Shown: positions 7,807 through 14,994, counted from the stretch's first letter. The stretch: 16,576 nt of DNA from JAWLFY01 sp964462125 (GCA_964462125.1 CAYWXT010000116.1:1-16576), one strand, 5' to 3'. Notes: generated by a model from the sequence alone, not told the origin. A program made the numbers and translations.

Positions 7807-8103
7807 TTGCATTTAATCACCTCTCCCATCATCGCAGCAGCCCGCCGTACGACCCCCTCACGCCCGATCGAGATGACCGCTGAAAGCTGCATGTCGACCT
7901 CGGTTGTCACCACGACTCCTGACGCGTCGATCGACGAATGCTGCCAGCAGATGGAGGAGCACCAGGTGCGTCGGGTTCCCGTAGTCGACCAGAGTGGTGC
8001 CTACGGGATCGTTGCCCGGGCCGACGTCGCAAGGTCACGCACAGACGAAGCGGCGGAAGTCGTGGATAAAGTCTCTGAGCCACGGTCCGGGGGCCGTCGG
8101 TAG
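7807..8103 (+). pseudogene. CBS-domain protein fragment (second CBS motif only)
   Basis: CBS domains come in pairs that bind adenine nucleotides. This frame holds only the second motif: 'MTAESCMSTSVVTTTPDASI' is the typical link between two CBS motifs, followed by 'CCQQMEEHQVRRVPVVDQSG' and 'YGIVARADVAR' with the usual tail 'AAEVVDKVSEP'. Residues 1-20 do not look like the end of a first CBS motif, and no first motif is found upstream in any frame, so the gene has lost its 5' half at about 7860. The apparent ATG at 7807 is therefore doubtful; the ATG at 7873 is inside the linker. It could be expressed as a 76-98-aa single-motif protein, but a decaying remnant is more likely. Its 3' end faces the DksA-like gene. 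Confidence 0.65.
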
Positions 8104-8242
8104 CGCCGGTGCCACGGAATGACCGGCCGCCCTGCGTTAATGCCGCTTCGATGCGGGAGCGTTCCCTCCCGAGCCTCTGCGGTGAGGACGAGGAAGAGGC
8201 TCGCGCCCTCTTAAATGCGGCCACAGAACTCGCCAGCAGAGA

Positions 8243-8593
8243 TCAGCGGCCGCGAGTCTGCGCGTTGCATTTCACGCAATACGGCGTCTCTGGCATATAC
8301 TCGAGGCGATCTCGCGGAATAGCCGTGCCGCAGCCTATGCAAACTCCATAGGTACCTGCCCTCAATCGCTCAATGGCCGCCCGGATCGCCGTCAGTTGGA
8401 TTCGCAACTGACGCTGCCCGTGCAGTGACATCTGCTCCTGTTGGTAAGCGTCGATATACGACAGACGACCAACGGCCGAGTTCATCTGGGGCGACTCCAC
8501 CGCCGCCTCCATTCTCCGGAGACGCTCCGAGATCTTCAGTTCCAGTTCCTTGAGCGCGAGCTCGGCATCGGCATTCGAGAATTCATCAGGCAT
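8243..8593 (-). CDS. TraR/DksA-family zinc-finger protein
   Basis: A 116-aa protein with a helical coiled-coil N-terminal half (about 8-75) and a C4 zinc finger: Cys85 and Cys88 in 'VCIGCG', Cys106 and Cys109 in 'YCVKC', a C-X2-C-X17-C-X2-C spacing as in DksA and TraR. Such proteins bind the RNA polymerase secondary channel and tune initiation, often with ppGpp. The acidic tip of E. coli DksA is not seen; the helical hairpin instead carries 'VGRLSYIDAYQQEQM', a pattern found in short DksA relatives, so E. coli-like activity cannot be assumed. The ATG at 8593 is chosen because GGGAG lies 10-11 bases upstream; an in-frame extension to 8650 has no family character. It stands alone, convergent with the CBS fragment. 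Confidence 0.88.
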   Translation of the reverse strand: MPDEFSNADAELALKELELKISERLRRMEAAVESPQMNSAVGRLSYIDAYQQEQMSLHGQRQLRIQLTAIRAAIERLRAGTYGVCIGCGTAIPRDRLEYMPETPYCVKCNAQTRGR

Positions 8594-8802
8594 GCACTTC
8601 GCTCCCAGAGCACGTGAGCGGGAGTCGTCCGAAAACGCGCCGAACGACACCTGAATTACGCATCGCGGAATCTCAATTTCGCCACAGAGCTAGTATACGA
8701 GCATCGTTTCGCCATGCAATATCAAGTCAGCGCTCTATCGCTCGCGGTCGAGCGTCGGCCTGAGCACAGCGGACAGCGGGTATTGCTCTGGCTAAAAAAC
8801 GC

Positions 8803-9011
8803 TCAGCGGCGGTTGAAATACAGCCAGCCGGTGCGATTCTCGCCGATCAAGTCATTCTCGACCGTCACGGGCTCGAGCCGCACCCCGCGGTATTCGTCTC
8901 CGTCTCCGTCACAGTCCTTGTTGTCGTCAACCCAGCGGCCCCCACATAGTTCCAGGATTCGATCATCCAGAGCACCCACCTTCGACTTGCGGGTTTCCTC
9001 CTTGTAGCGAC
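8803..9011 (-). pseudogene. C-terminal relic of an unidentified protein
   Basis: A minus-strand frame ends with 'LGALDD'-like helical residues, then 'RILELCGGRWVDDNKDCDGD', 'YRGVRLEPVTVENDLIGENR' and 'GWLYFNRR' before its stop. The stretch looks like genuine protein, ordered and balanced, with an acidic D-N-K-D-C-D-G-D-G-D-E run resembling a calcium-binding loop. I do not recognise the family. Upstream of about 9011 this frame turns into arginine-rich shadow while a different frame carries an IS66 transposase piece, so the 5' part of the gene is missing and was probably replaced by that insertion. Confidence 0.4.
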
Positions 9012-9179
9012 CGTGACGTTCTCGTTGAGGAACGTCCAGACGCTGTTGATGCTCCAGGATGTTTCGTCGCAGTGAACCACCGCGGAGTTGGCCAGGATGG
9101 CACAGAGCGATTCGAACTCCGGTTCCCATGCCCTGGCAATCTGATTGAGCAGTTGATCGGCTTGAGACTCGGATAATTC
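9009..9179 (-). pseudogene. IS66-family transposase relic (catalytic-core fragment)
   Basis: About 57 residues in one minus-strand frame match the core of IS66 transposases: 'QADQLLNQIARAWEPEFESL', 'CAILANSAVVHCDETSW' and 'SINSVWTFLNENVTV', where the Asp-Glu-Thr-Ser-Trp signature contains the first catalytic Asp. The frame loses similarity on both sides: upstream it becomes a Pro/Arg-rich shadow and downstream the coding signal moves to another frame. No start codon, no remaining catalytic residues and no ends are present. It is a dead fragment of an element about 2.5 kb long when intact (family knowledge). Confidence 0.75.
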
Positions 9180-9315
9180 AGCTGGTGCATGCGGGGGCTG
9201 CCTGTCGTATTGATCCGTTTCCGAGGGTCTGAAGTCCGGTCGAGGTGAGGGTAATCGAGAAGGTGCTGTCGCCCGGGTCGTGGTCGATCCGCTCGATCAC
9301 TCGCGAGGCTACCTC
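9178..9315 (-). pseudogene. C-terminal tail relic of a large serine recombinase
   Basis: The minus-strand frame contains 'VASRVIERIDHDPGDSTFSI' followed by 'TLTSTGLQTL', which resembles the last beta-rich segment of large serine recombinases (pattern hxxxVERVxYDxxxxxhxhTFxPxGIxxL). Upstream and downstream residues in this frame do not resemble the family, and no catalytic or zinc-ribbon part is nearby. It could be the missing end of a recombinase like the relic near 2.6-3.3 kb, but the two pieces lie 6 kb apart and may come from different copies. Confidence 0.45.
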
Positions 9316-9461
9316 CGATTGACCTGCGGCTGATGTTTTTGAGACAATGCCTAGCCTCGATAAGTTGGCTCCGCTGGCCGATAACATTGCCCAAACAGAT
9401 GACGCGATCAGCACGAAATATTAGCATTCCTTTTCAGACTCTAGCTGCATTGCCGCGATTC

Positions 9462-9719
9462 ATGGCTGACCTGCGAAACCACCGACTGATCATCGCCAAG
9501 GGATTCCTGTTTTTGTCACTCGGCGGGCTGTCCTCGACGCTCCTTTTGATGCTCGCGCCGCGTCTCGATATCGCGGCCCTGCTGGCGATTGCCGTCTGGG
9601 CCTTCTGCCGATTCTACTACTTCGCGTTCTACGTGATCCAGAACTATGTCGATCCCACGTATCGCTTCGCAGGGCTTGCCCATTTCGCACGATACATCCT
9701 GAGACACCGGCGAAGCTGA
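9462..9719 (+). CDS. Small conserved membrane protein, two transmembrane helices
   Basis: An 85-aa protein. A short basic N-terminus 'MADLRNHRLII' is followed by two hydrophobic helices (about 10-32 and 35-57), an aromatic stretch 'FCRFYYFAFYVIQNYVDPTY' and a basic C-terminal tail 'ARYILRHRRS'. It looks like an inner-membrane protein of unknown function; similar small proteins occur in planctomycetes (from memory, not searched). The ATG at 9462 is chosen because the 43 residues encoded upstream in frame are not hydrophobic or ordered. It precedes the repeat-protein/hemP pair by about 230 bases, a stretch in which I see no supported gene. Confidence 0.65.
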   Translation: MADLRNHRLIIAKGFLFLSLGGLSSTLLLMLAPRLDIAALLAIAVWAFCRFYYFAFYVIQNYVDPTYRFAGLAHFARYILRHRRS

Positions 9720-9949
9720 ACACGAGCCACGGCAGATTCGTCGGCGCGGGCACCCGGTCGTTTCACCACTATCGACCGCAGCGAGGGGACTTGGTCGGCC
9801 TGAATTGGCGCATGCCAGCGCCCAAGATCACTCGCGCGGTCAGACATGTGGTCTACGACAAGATCGTTGACATCCTCCAAAGTAAGTACTCGTGCAAGGT
9901 GGTCTCGTGATCACCCCATGAGGAATGTTTGACGGGATCGGCAAAAGAA

Positions 9950-10235
9950 ATGAATGCTGAATGCAACAACGCAGCCATCGCCTGGGCGGAGTACCACCGC
10001 GGCAATTGGCATCGGGCGGTCAAGTTCGCCGAGTACAGCCTGGCCGAAAACGACGAATGCGGTTCCCTCTGGGGGGGTCTACGGTTTGTCGCTGATGCGA
10101 ATCGGGAGTTTTGACGACGGGATCGACGCAATTGAAAAAGCCAGTCTGCTTCGCCCCATCACTCACGCCGCAAGGGTCGCCTTAGCCATTGCGGACCATG
10201 AGCGGATTACCAGTAACGCGGGAAATCAGCAATGA
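9950..10235 (+). pseudogene. TPR-like helical repeat protein, frameshifted at a G7 run
   Basis: Two overlapping frames join into one sensible helical-repeat protein of about 94 aa. The first half from the ATG at 9950 reads 'AAIAWAEYHRGNWHRAVKFA', 'EYSLAENDECGSLWG'. The second half, one frame away, reads 'VYGLSLMRIGSFDDGIDAIE' and 'KASLLRPITHAARVALAIAD'. The spacing of small and aromatic residues (A-Y-x-x-G-x-W/F-x-x-A) fits tetratricopeptide-like repeats. The switch falls at a run of seven G at 10071-10077; removal of one G restores the frame. The second frame ends in an ATGA overlap with hemP, so the intact gene would be translationally coupled to it. The shift may be a sequencing error, a phase-variable switch or true decay. 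Confidence 0.65.
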
Positions 10236-10438
10236 CAGAACGGACAGACGAAAAGCGAAGCGAACAAGCTCCCGCCGCTCAGGAAAGCGACTGTTGTCAC
10301 CCGGGGGATCTCGACGATGTGCGAAGGTTCCGTTTTGAAGATTTGGCGACCGGCAGACGCCGGATCAAGATCTCGTTGGGAGAGACGGTCTATGAGCTAA
10401 GACTGACTCGCAACGGTCGGCTCGAGCTGAACAAATAA
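10232..10438 (+). CDS. hemP: HemP-family hemin uptake protein
   Basis: A 68-aa protein whose C-terminal half matches the small HemP family: 'FRFEDLATGRRRIKISLGET' followed by 'VYELRLTRNGRLELNK', the usual Y-x-L-R-x-T-x-x-G-K/R-L ending. The N-terminal 30 residues are polar, with a Cys-Cys-His cluster ('DCCHPG') that might bind metal or haem. HemP proteins are linked to iron and haem uptake and in some bacteria act as regulators of those genes; its direct role here is not known. The ATG overlaps the stop of the preceding repeat-protein frame by four bases. The gene faces the DUF4198 gene tail to tail; no clear terminator is seen in the 40-base gap. Confidence 0.85.
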   Translation: MTERTDEKRSEQAPAAQESDCCHPGDLDDVRRFRFEDLATGRRRIKISLGETVYELRLTRNGRLELNK

Positions 10439-10478
10439 GTCCACCAAACCATGCGACCGATTGGGGCGCCCGCTACGG

Positions 10479-11168
10479 TTATCGGCCTTCCGGATCGCGA
10501 AAGGTGGCGGTCAAGTAGTGCATCGCGGACGTATAGGCTTGCTCGTCCAATTCGCCTTCCTCGTCGGGGATCGTGTGGCCGACCATGATGCCGTTGATGC
10601 CGCCTTCGACTTCTTTGTCGTCGAATGAAACCTTACCTTCGGCGTCCGTCTTGCCATTGCCCTCCTCGTGTCCCTCTTCACAAAACAACTGTACTTCGGC
10701 ATCGGCCAGCGGCTTGCCTTTCCAAAGCACATATACGTCGACGCCACCTTCGGCATCCACAGCGTGAGCCTGCAAATCCAAATTCGCGAATGGCTTGGAG
10801 TCGGCAAACTTGGCAGGCATCTTGCCGCCGAGGGACTGGGTGTAGTAGTCCAGCCGCGCCCCGTGATACACGCCAAATGTTGTTTGCGACATCAAGTCTG
10901 CGCCCGCTGGCACTGTGGTTTTTGATTTGAGACCGATGAAGTCATCGGCTTCAATCATCTTTGTGTCGACCTCGCTCAGATCCCCCCCGGTCCGCATCTT
11001 GATTTCGGCCTTGGCGATTGCCGGTGGCAGCTTGTAAGTACAGTCAGCGGGGTTTTCGCCAAAGAAGTACGAGACGTTACCGGAGCCATCGACAGTCAAC
11101 CAGGGGAAATGAGCCTGGGCGGTGGTGGCGAAAATGGCCAGCGAGAGAATAGTGAGAACGCGTTTCAT
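10479..11168 (-). CDS. Secreted DUF4198-type protein
   Basis: A 229-aa exported protein. The signal peptide 'MKRVLTILSLAIFATTAQA' is followed directly by 'HFPWLTVDG', so cleavage after AQA leaves a histidine at the mature N-terminus. The rest is beta-rich and acidic: 'YFFGENPADCTYKLPPA', 'GVDVYVLWKGKPLADAEVQL' (a carboxypeptidase-regulatory-like segment) and 'MHYLTATFRDPEGR' at the end. The overall form fits DUF4198, a family related to periplasmic nickel/cobalt-uptake proteins; metal binding is inferred from the exposed His. The ATG at 11168 is preferred because AAGGA lies 8 bases upstream and a signal peptide begins there; the open frame to 11309 is not signal-like. It lies downstream of the propeller genes, beyond a hairpin, so it probably also has its own promoter. 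Confidence 0.75.
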   Translation of the reverse strand: MKRVLTILSLAIFATTAQAHFPWLTVDGSGNVSYFFGENPADCTYKLPPAIAKAEIKMRTGGDLSEVDTKMIEADDFIGLKSKTTVPAGADLMSQTTFGVYHGARLDYYTQSLGGKMPAKFADSKPFANLDLQAHAVDAEGGVDVYVLWKGKPLADAEVQLFCEEGHEEGNGKTDAEGKVSFDDKEVEGGINGIMVGHTIPDEEGELDEQAYTSAMHYLTATFRDPEGR

Positions 11169-11283
11169 GTCAAGGTTCCTTGGGAGATTGATCATTCTGG
11201 TTTCCAAACACCGCTCCAGCCAAGCACACTGGGCTGGGGACGAATCCGGTACGGCGGATATTTGCGGATAATCGACAAAAGCA

Positions 11284-11302
11284 CCCCGGACTCTGTCCGG
11301 GG
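11284..11302 (-). terminator. Probable Rho-independent terminator after the PQQ-propeller gene
   Basis: A perfect 7-bp stem, CCCCGGA / TCCGGGG, closes a 5-base loop. On the minus strand it is followed by TGCTTTTGTCG, a short T-run. It lies about 73 bases past the stop of the propeller gene and 116 bases before the DUF4198 start, so it would separate the two. Similar GC-rich palindromes seem common in Pirellula-type genomes (recollection, not checked). Confidence 0.55.
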
Positions 11303-11374
11303 CTATCAAACTTCACTGCTTCGTGGTTCCGTTACGACGACGACGAAAGGACGAAGGTATTTACGCTTAGTTCC

Positions 11375-12724
11375 TTACGGCTCGTCTGAGGCTTTGACTG
11401 CGAACAATTTGTCGCCCCGGCGAAGAATCAAGTATGGCGGTGCCGGGGTCGCGGCATACAGCACGTTGCCGCCGCCCGGCGCTCCCTCGCCAGCTTCCCA
11501 GCAACGATTCTCGGCGATTTCCTTACCGTCGGCGAGCGAGATGACCGAGGTGGTGCCATTATAACCGAACAGATAGATTACATCGCCGTTGACGATCGGG
11601 GTGGCCCAAATGCCGCCAGCGCGGGTGCGACCCACGGCGACTTGCTCGCCGGTTTCTAAGTCGAGTCGATACAGCACGCCGGTACGATTCACGATCGCCA
11701 CGGGGTCTCCGGCGACTACGGGACTGCCGAAGGTGGACGTCGCTTTCTTGGATCGCCACTCGTAGTCGGCTGTGAAGGCTCCGTTATCTTGTTTGGTGAT
11801 TTCAATCAGACCATTGGATGCTGCCGCGGCGCCAGGCTCCGTTTCACCCCGCCCGTCCGAAGCACCGATCACGAATTGACCATCGCCAGCAGGCATCGGC
11901 GTGCACGACGTATTGTTGGAGATGTCGTCAAACTCCCACAACCGATTCCCATTGACCGGGTCCAAGCCGATGATTTTGCCGCTTGCACTGCACACGAGGT
12001 GATTGCCATCGCCGACAGGAACCAGTCGCGGCGAGGACCAGGAAGTGGAACCTACACCGGGCACTTTCCATTGCACCTCGCCAGTTTGTTTCTCGAGTGC
12101 CAAGACGTAAGGCTCTTCAATTCGTTCAACCCAGACGAACACGTCCTTGTCGTTTTGCTCCAAGGATGCAGATAAGCCGTGACGAGCCTCTATCTCGCCG
12201 CACTCTTGGACTAAATCTTGCTCCCACGCCACATCGCCTGAAGGCGAAACGGCGATCAGAACGCCCCCTTTAAAGAAGTCGATGAACCCATCGTCGGTCG
12301 CAATCGCTGTTGGCGCGGCACGACTCACCATCGCGGTGTTGTCAACCGATGACGGGTTTTTGCGATTCACCTGCCATTGCTTTTTGCCCGTGTCGATCGC
12401 AAACGAAGACACGTGGTAGCTGTCCTTCGAATCGCCGCTGGTGGAGGTGACGACAATTTGATCGTGCGCGACGACGGGCGCGGATTGGCCATAGCCTTCG
12501 ATATCAGCGGTCCAGGCGATGTTCTCTTCCGGCGACCAACGGATCGGCAAATCGGCGTTGGCAAAGACCGGCTTGCCGCCGTTTTGAAATTCACGCCACA
12601 AGGGTGCTTCGGCGTAGGCAGAAGTCGCCGACGTGCAGACCGCACAAATCAAATGGCATAAGCGTCTAGCTTGCGAATTGATTTGATCGACAAGCCGGAA
12701 GCTTGCCCCACTTTCCTTCATCAT
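11375..12724 (-). CDS. Secreted PQQ-type beta-propeller protein
   Basis: A 449-aa exported protein. The N-terminus 'MMKESGASFRLVDQINSQAR' precedes a hydrophobic stretch and a cleavage-like 'AYA-EAPLW'. The mature part carries repeated beta-propeller blades of PQQ-binding type: 'IAWTADIEGYGQSAPVV', 'VLALEKQTGEVQWKVPG', 'IIGLDPVNGNRLWEFDD' and 'LYRLDLETGEQVAVGRT', with the recurring A/G-x-D-x-x-x-G-x-x-x-W pattern. No catalytic quinoprotein dehydrogenase residues are evident, so a binding or scaffold role outside the cytoplasm is more likely than oxidation (inference). The tandem ATG at 12724 follows CAGGG by about 10 bases; the frame extends to 12877, but that part overlaps the end of the Kelch gene and is arginine- and serine-rich. 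It follows the Kelch gene after 82 bases, probably in the same transcript. Confidence 0.82.
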   Translation of the reverse strand: MMKESGASFRLVDQINSQARRLCHLICAVCTSATSAYAEAPLWREFQNGGKPVFANADLPIRWSPEENIAWTADIEGYGQSAPVVAHDQIVVTSTSGDSKDSYHVSSFAIDTGKKQWQVNRKNPSSVDNTAMVSRAAPTAIATDDGFIDFFKGGVLIAVSPSGDVAWEQDLVQECGEIEARHGLSASLEQNDKDVFVWVERIEEPYVLALEKQTGEVQWKVPGVGSTSWSSPRLVPVGDGNHLVCSASGKIIGLDPVNGNRLWEFDDISNNTSCTPMPAGDGQFVIGASDGRGETEPGAAAASNGLIEITKQDNGAFTADYEWRSKKATSTFGSPVVAGDPVAIVNRTGVLYRLDLETGEQVAVGRTRAGGIWATPIVNGDVIYLFGYNGTTSVISLADGKEIAENRCWEAGEGAPGGGNVLYAATPAPPYLILRRGDKLFAVKASDEP

Positions 12725-12806
12725 ACGATTTGCCCTGCTGCGACAAAGAGTGCCATAAAAAACGAACTGCAAACGAAGTCGATAACACTGCTGTTCTGAG
12801 CTGTCG

Positions 12807-13847
12807 TTACTCGGGAACCGTGTAGATCTCGACCTCGCGCAAGCGGCCTTCGCGGTTCGCGCCACCGACGACGACAAAATGCTGGTCGTCGACCGGCAGC
12901 ATGCGGTGAAAGAACCTCGCGGTAGGCGTTTCGGCCACGAACGTCCACTCCGTTTGATCGGCCGCGAGCCGTTGCAAGGTTCCCGTCACGCCGCTGACAT
13001 AGAGCGAGCCACCGGTAGCGAAGGCAGCCGCGCCGAAGCCAGCCATCGGTTCGTCGCCGGCCAGTTCGGGGCCCACCGACCAGCGATCGGTCGCCGGGTC
13101 GTAGATTTCGGTTTCCAAGGTCGTGTCGCCGTCCGAGGTGATCCCGCCGATGGCAAAGATCTTTCCCTCGTATGCCGCCACAGCGAGCGCGCGACGTTGC
13201 ACGGAGGGCGAGGCAATTGCGGTCCACATCGGTGAGTCGGCAGTGAGATCCATCCTCCAAGTCGTGTCGTGCCAATCCCGCTCTCCTTCGGTTCCCGTCA
13301 TCGCCCAGCCGCCGACGACGTAAACATGGTCGCCCAGTACCGCAGCATCGAACGAGGATCGTGGCTCGGGGAGCGATGGAAGCGATTGCCATTCACGTGA
13401 ATCGGCCGCCGGGTCAAACATGGCGACCTCGTCGCGGCTCCAGAGGTCGTGCTCTTCCCCTTCGGCATTCCGTGCGGTGAACCCGCCGAGACGAATCAGC
13501 TTGCCCTCGTGTGCGACCATCGCCAGTCCTTGCAGCGGCGGCCCAGCGGCGACTTCTTCCCATGTGCCGTTGTCGAACGAAAGTTGGTAGAGCGTCTTAT
13601 TTTGACCTTCGTTGGAATAGCTGTGCGAGCGACCAAGGTTGCCGCCATACACATAGACGTGACTATCGGCGATCGCGCCGCCAAAGCTGGTAAGGGTTAC
13701 GGGCAACGGGGCCAATGACTCCGTCTTCAACCGATCGGCCGCGAGAGCGGTGAGCCCGCAGAGCAAGGCGCTGACCAACACCGCCAGCAATGCGCGGTGG
13801 GACAGGCTGCGTCCAAGCGACGCTGACATTTGCTTTGAAGTGATCAT
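12807..13847 (-). CDS. Secreted Kelch-repeat beta-propeller protein
   Basis: A 346-aa exported protein. A long signal peptide (1-37: 'SHRALLAVLVSALLCGLTAL', then 'AADRLKTE') is followed by six or so Kelch blades: 'HVYVYGGNLG', 'KLIRLGGFTARN', 'HVYVVGGWAMTG', 'KIFAIGGITSDGDTTLE', 'SLYVSGVTG' and 'HFVVVGGANREG', each with paired glycines and a following 'W' such as 'RWSVGPEL'. Kelch propellers bind proteins or sugars; the extracytoplasmic ligand here is unknown. The ATG at 13847 follows AGGAA by 9 bases, the best start signal in this block. The gene sits 35 bases after the chimeric lipoprotein-like gene and 82 before the PQQ-propeller gene, so the three probably form one operon. Confidence 0.87.
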   Translation of the reverse strand: MITSKQMSASLGRSLSHRALLAVLVSALLCGLTALAADRLKTESLAPLPVTLTSFGGAIADSHVYVYGGNLGRSHSYSNEGQNKTLYQLSFDNGTWEEVAAGPPLQGLAMVAHEGKLIRLGGFTARNAEGEEHDLWSRDEVAMFDPAADSREWQSLPSLPEPRSSFDAAVLGDHVYVVGGWAMTGTEGERDWHDTTWRMDLTADSPMWTAIASPSVQRRALAVAAYEGKIFAIGGITSDGDTTLETEIYDPATDRWSVGPELAGDEPMAGFGAAAFATGGSLYVSGVTGTLQRLAADQTEWTFVAETPTARFFHRMLPVDDQHFVVVGGANREGRLREVEIYTVPE

Positions 13848-13882
13848 GATCGTGATTTCCTATGGAATGGACAGCCAAGCAG

Positions 13883-14650
13883 TTAACGGTGTAACGACAC
13901 AAGTTCAATCTCGCATCGATTGAGTTCGTCGGCGACAAACGTATGGTTTAATTCAACACGCTGGCGGTCGTAGGGAACGAGGCGCGTCGGCCTTTCCGGG
14001 CGTGGTCGATCCGTGTGCAGTTTTTCCAACACTCCCTCGCCGTCGTGCGGAAAGCGGTCGGAGACATCTGGCTCGATTGCGACCCGGTGGGCTCCTGCGA
14101 CGGGGCCACAGGCGGTGTCTCCCGTGAACTGAGCGTCGCAAATGTTCAACGTCGTCTTCGGGCCCAATGTGGTAGCGTTCGGAATAAAGCGAATCATGCC
14201 GCGATCCAGCGGTTGACCATCGACGGTTACCGTTCCTTCCACCGCGACCCGCTCGAATGGATCGCGGCGTCCGCCGCAACCAATCACAAGGGGCAGACCG
14301 GGATCGTACATTTGGAAGGCGGAGGCTTGTTCCATCATCGGCAAAATCGCTGTGAAGAGGCTGCCGCCGGAGAGCGAGCTTCCGACATTGGCATTCGGGA
14401 ACTGCCCAAATGTGTCGTGGTAATTATGGACCGCCAATCCAAACTGCTTGAGATTGTTCTGGCACTGCATGCGGCGGGCCGCCTCGCGGGCCGCCTGGAC
14501 AGTTGCGGCCTTTCGATTGAAAAGGCCGTCATTGCGGAACCGAACGTGGCTGGCGGAGGAGCATCGAGCGCCGAGGCAAACGCCCCCGCAATCTCGAGCC
14601 CATGGCTTGCTGCGCCGCCAAGCCCTGTCTCTATTGCGACTCAATATCAA
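13883..14650 (-). pseudogene. Chimera of a truncated DUF1559 pseudopilin and a lipoprotein-like protein
   Basis: One open frame holds pieces of two planctomycete families. Residues 51-118 are DUF1559 ('VQAAREAARRMQCQNNLKQF', 'GLAVHNYHDTFGQFPNAN', 'LFTAILPMMEQASAFQMYD'), lacking the N-terminal type IV pilin-like signal and methylation region that should precede it; residues 1-50 are unrelated. From about residue 120 it becomes a small surface lipoprotein: a lipobox-like 'LVIGCGG', then 'VEGTVTVDGQPLDRGMIRFI', 'GPVAGAHRVAIEPD' and 'CEIELVSLHR'. The signal peptide's hydrophobic part before the Cys is missing. In related genomes such genes often stand side by side (family knowledge), so a deletion could have fused them. 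The protein may not be exported. It precedes the Kelch gene by 35 bases. Confidence 0.65.
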
Positions 14651-14802
14651 AAGAATCTAGTGAACTGCGTCAGAGTTTGCAAGCCTCCAGGCGACATTTT
14701 TCTCTCAGCGGACCCCGCTGATGCTCATCACTGGCGCTTTGCTTCTGCCAGCAAATGCGACGCGGTTGTTGCGTTGAAACCGAATCGCAGTCGTCGCACT
14801 CC

Positions 14803-14958
14803 CTACGGTCGGCGGCCGATAAGTAAATACGGCGTTCCCTGCAGGACGCCGTACGGTGGCTCGAGGGCTTCATGTTCTTGCCTGGCGTCGATGACCGCTT
14901 GCATCGGAATGCTGCGGATGTCCTTCCGGCCGGGCGCCTCCATGACGACGCGCACCAT
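14803..14958 (-). CDS. Small unidentified protein (51 aa)
   Basis: The minus-strand ATG at 14958 opens a 51-aa frame: 'MVRVVMEAPGRKDIRSIPMQ', 'AVIDARQEHEALEPPYGVLQ' and 'GTPYLLIGRRP'. The amino-acid mix, hydrophobic pattern and ending look like a real protein, unlike the arginine-rich shadows in the other frames of this stretch, and the frame has 12 further codons upstream before a TAG. I cannot name the family. The DNA for 'PYGVLQGTPY' contains an 8-bp inverted repeat (TACGGCGT / ACGCCGTA, 14828-14853). It lies just downstream of the inserted IS110 element and could be the remnant of a longer gene. Confidence 0.4.
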   Translation of the reverse strand: MVRVVMEAPGRKDIRSIPMQAVIDARQEHEALEPPYGVLQGTPYLLIGRRP

Positions 14959-14994
14959 TCCCGGCAAACGAAGCGGACGGCCGGCCTGGCTGCC

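Noticed and set aside
7458..7913. Minus-strand frame of 151 codons over the RedB-like gene start and the CBS fragment
   Set aside because: It overlaps the start of the RedB-like gene in another frame and the coding strand of the CBS motif. It has a mixed composition with no motif; it is most likely a chance frame.
8194..8212. Weak inverted repeat AAGAGG/CCTCTT between the CBS fragment and the DksA-like gene
   Set aside because: Only 6 bp with no T-run on either strand; not enough to call a terminator.
8714..9007. Plus-strand frame rich in Ser, Pro and Arg
   Set aside because: The minus strand carries the protein-like tail relic here; the plus frame shows the low-complexity composition typical of a GC-rich shadow.
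9812..9910. Short plus-strand frame (32 codons) 'MPAPKITRAVRHVVYDKIVD...'
   Set aside because: Too short, with no start signal and no recognisable family. It may be a relic, but the sequence does not support a gene.
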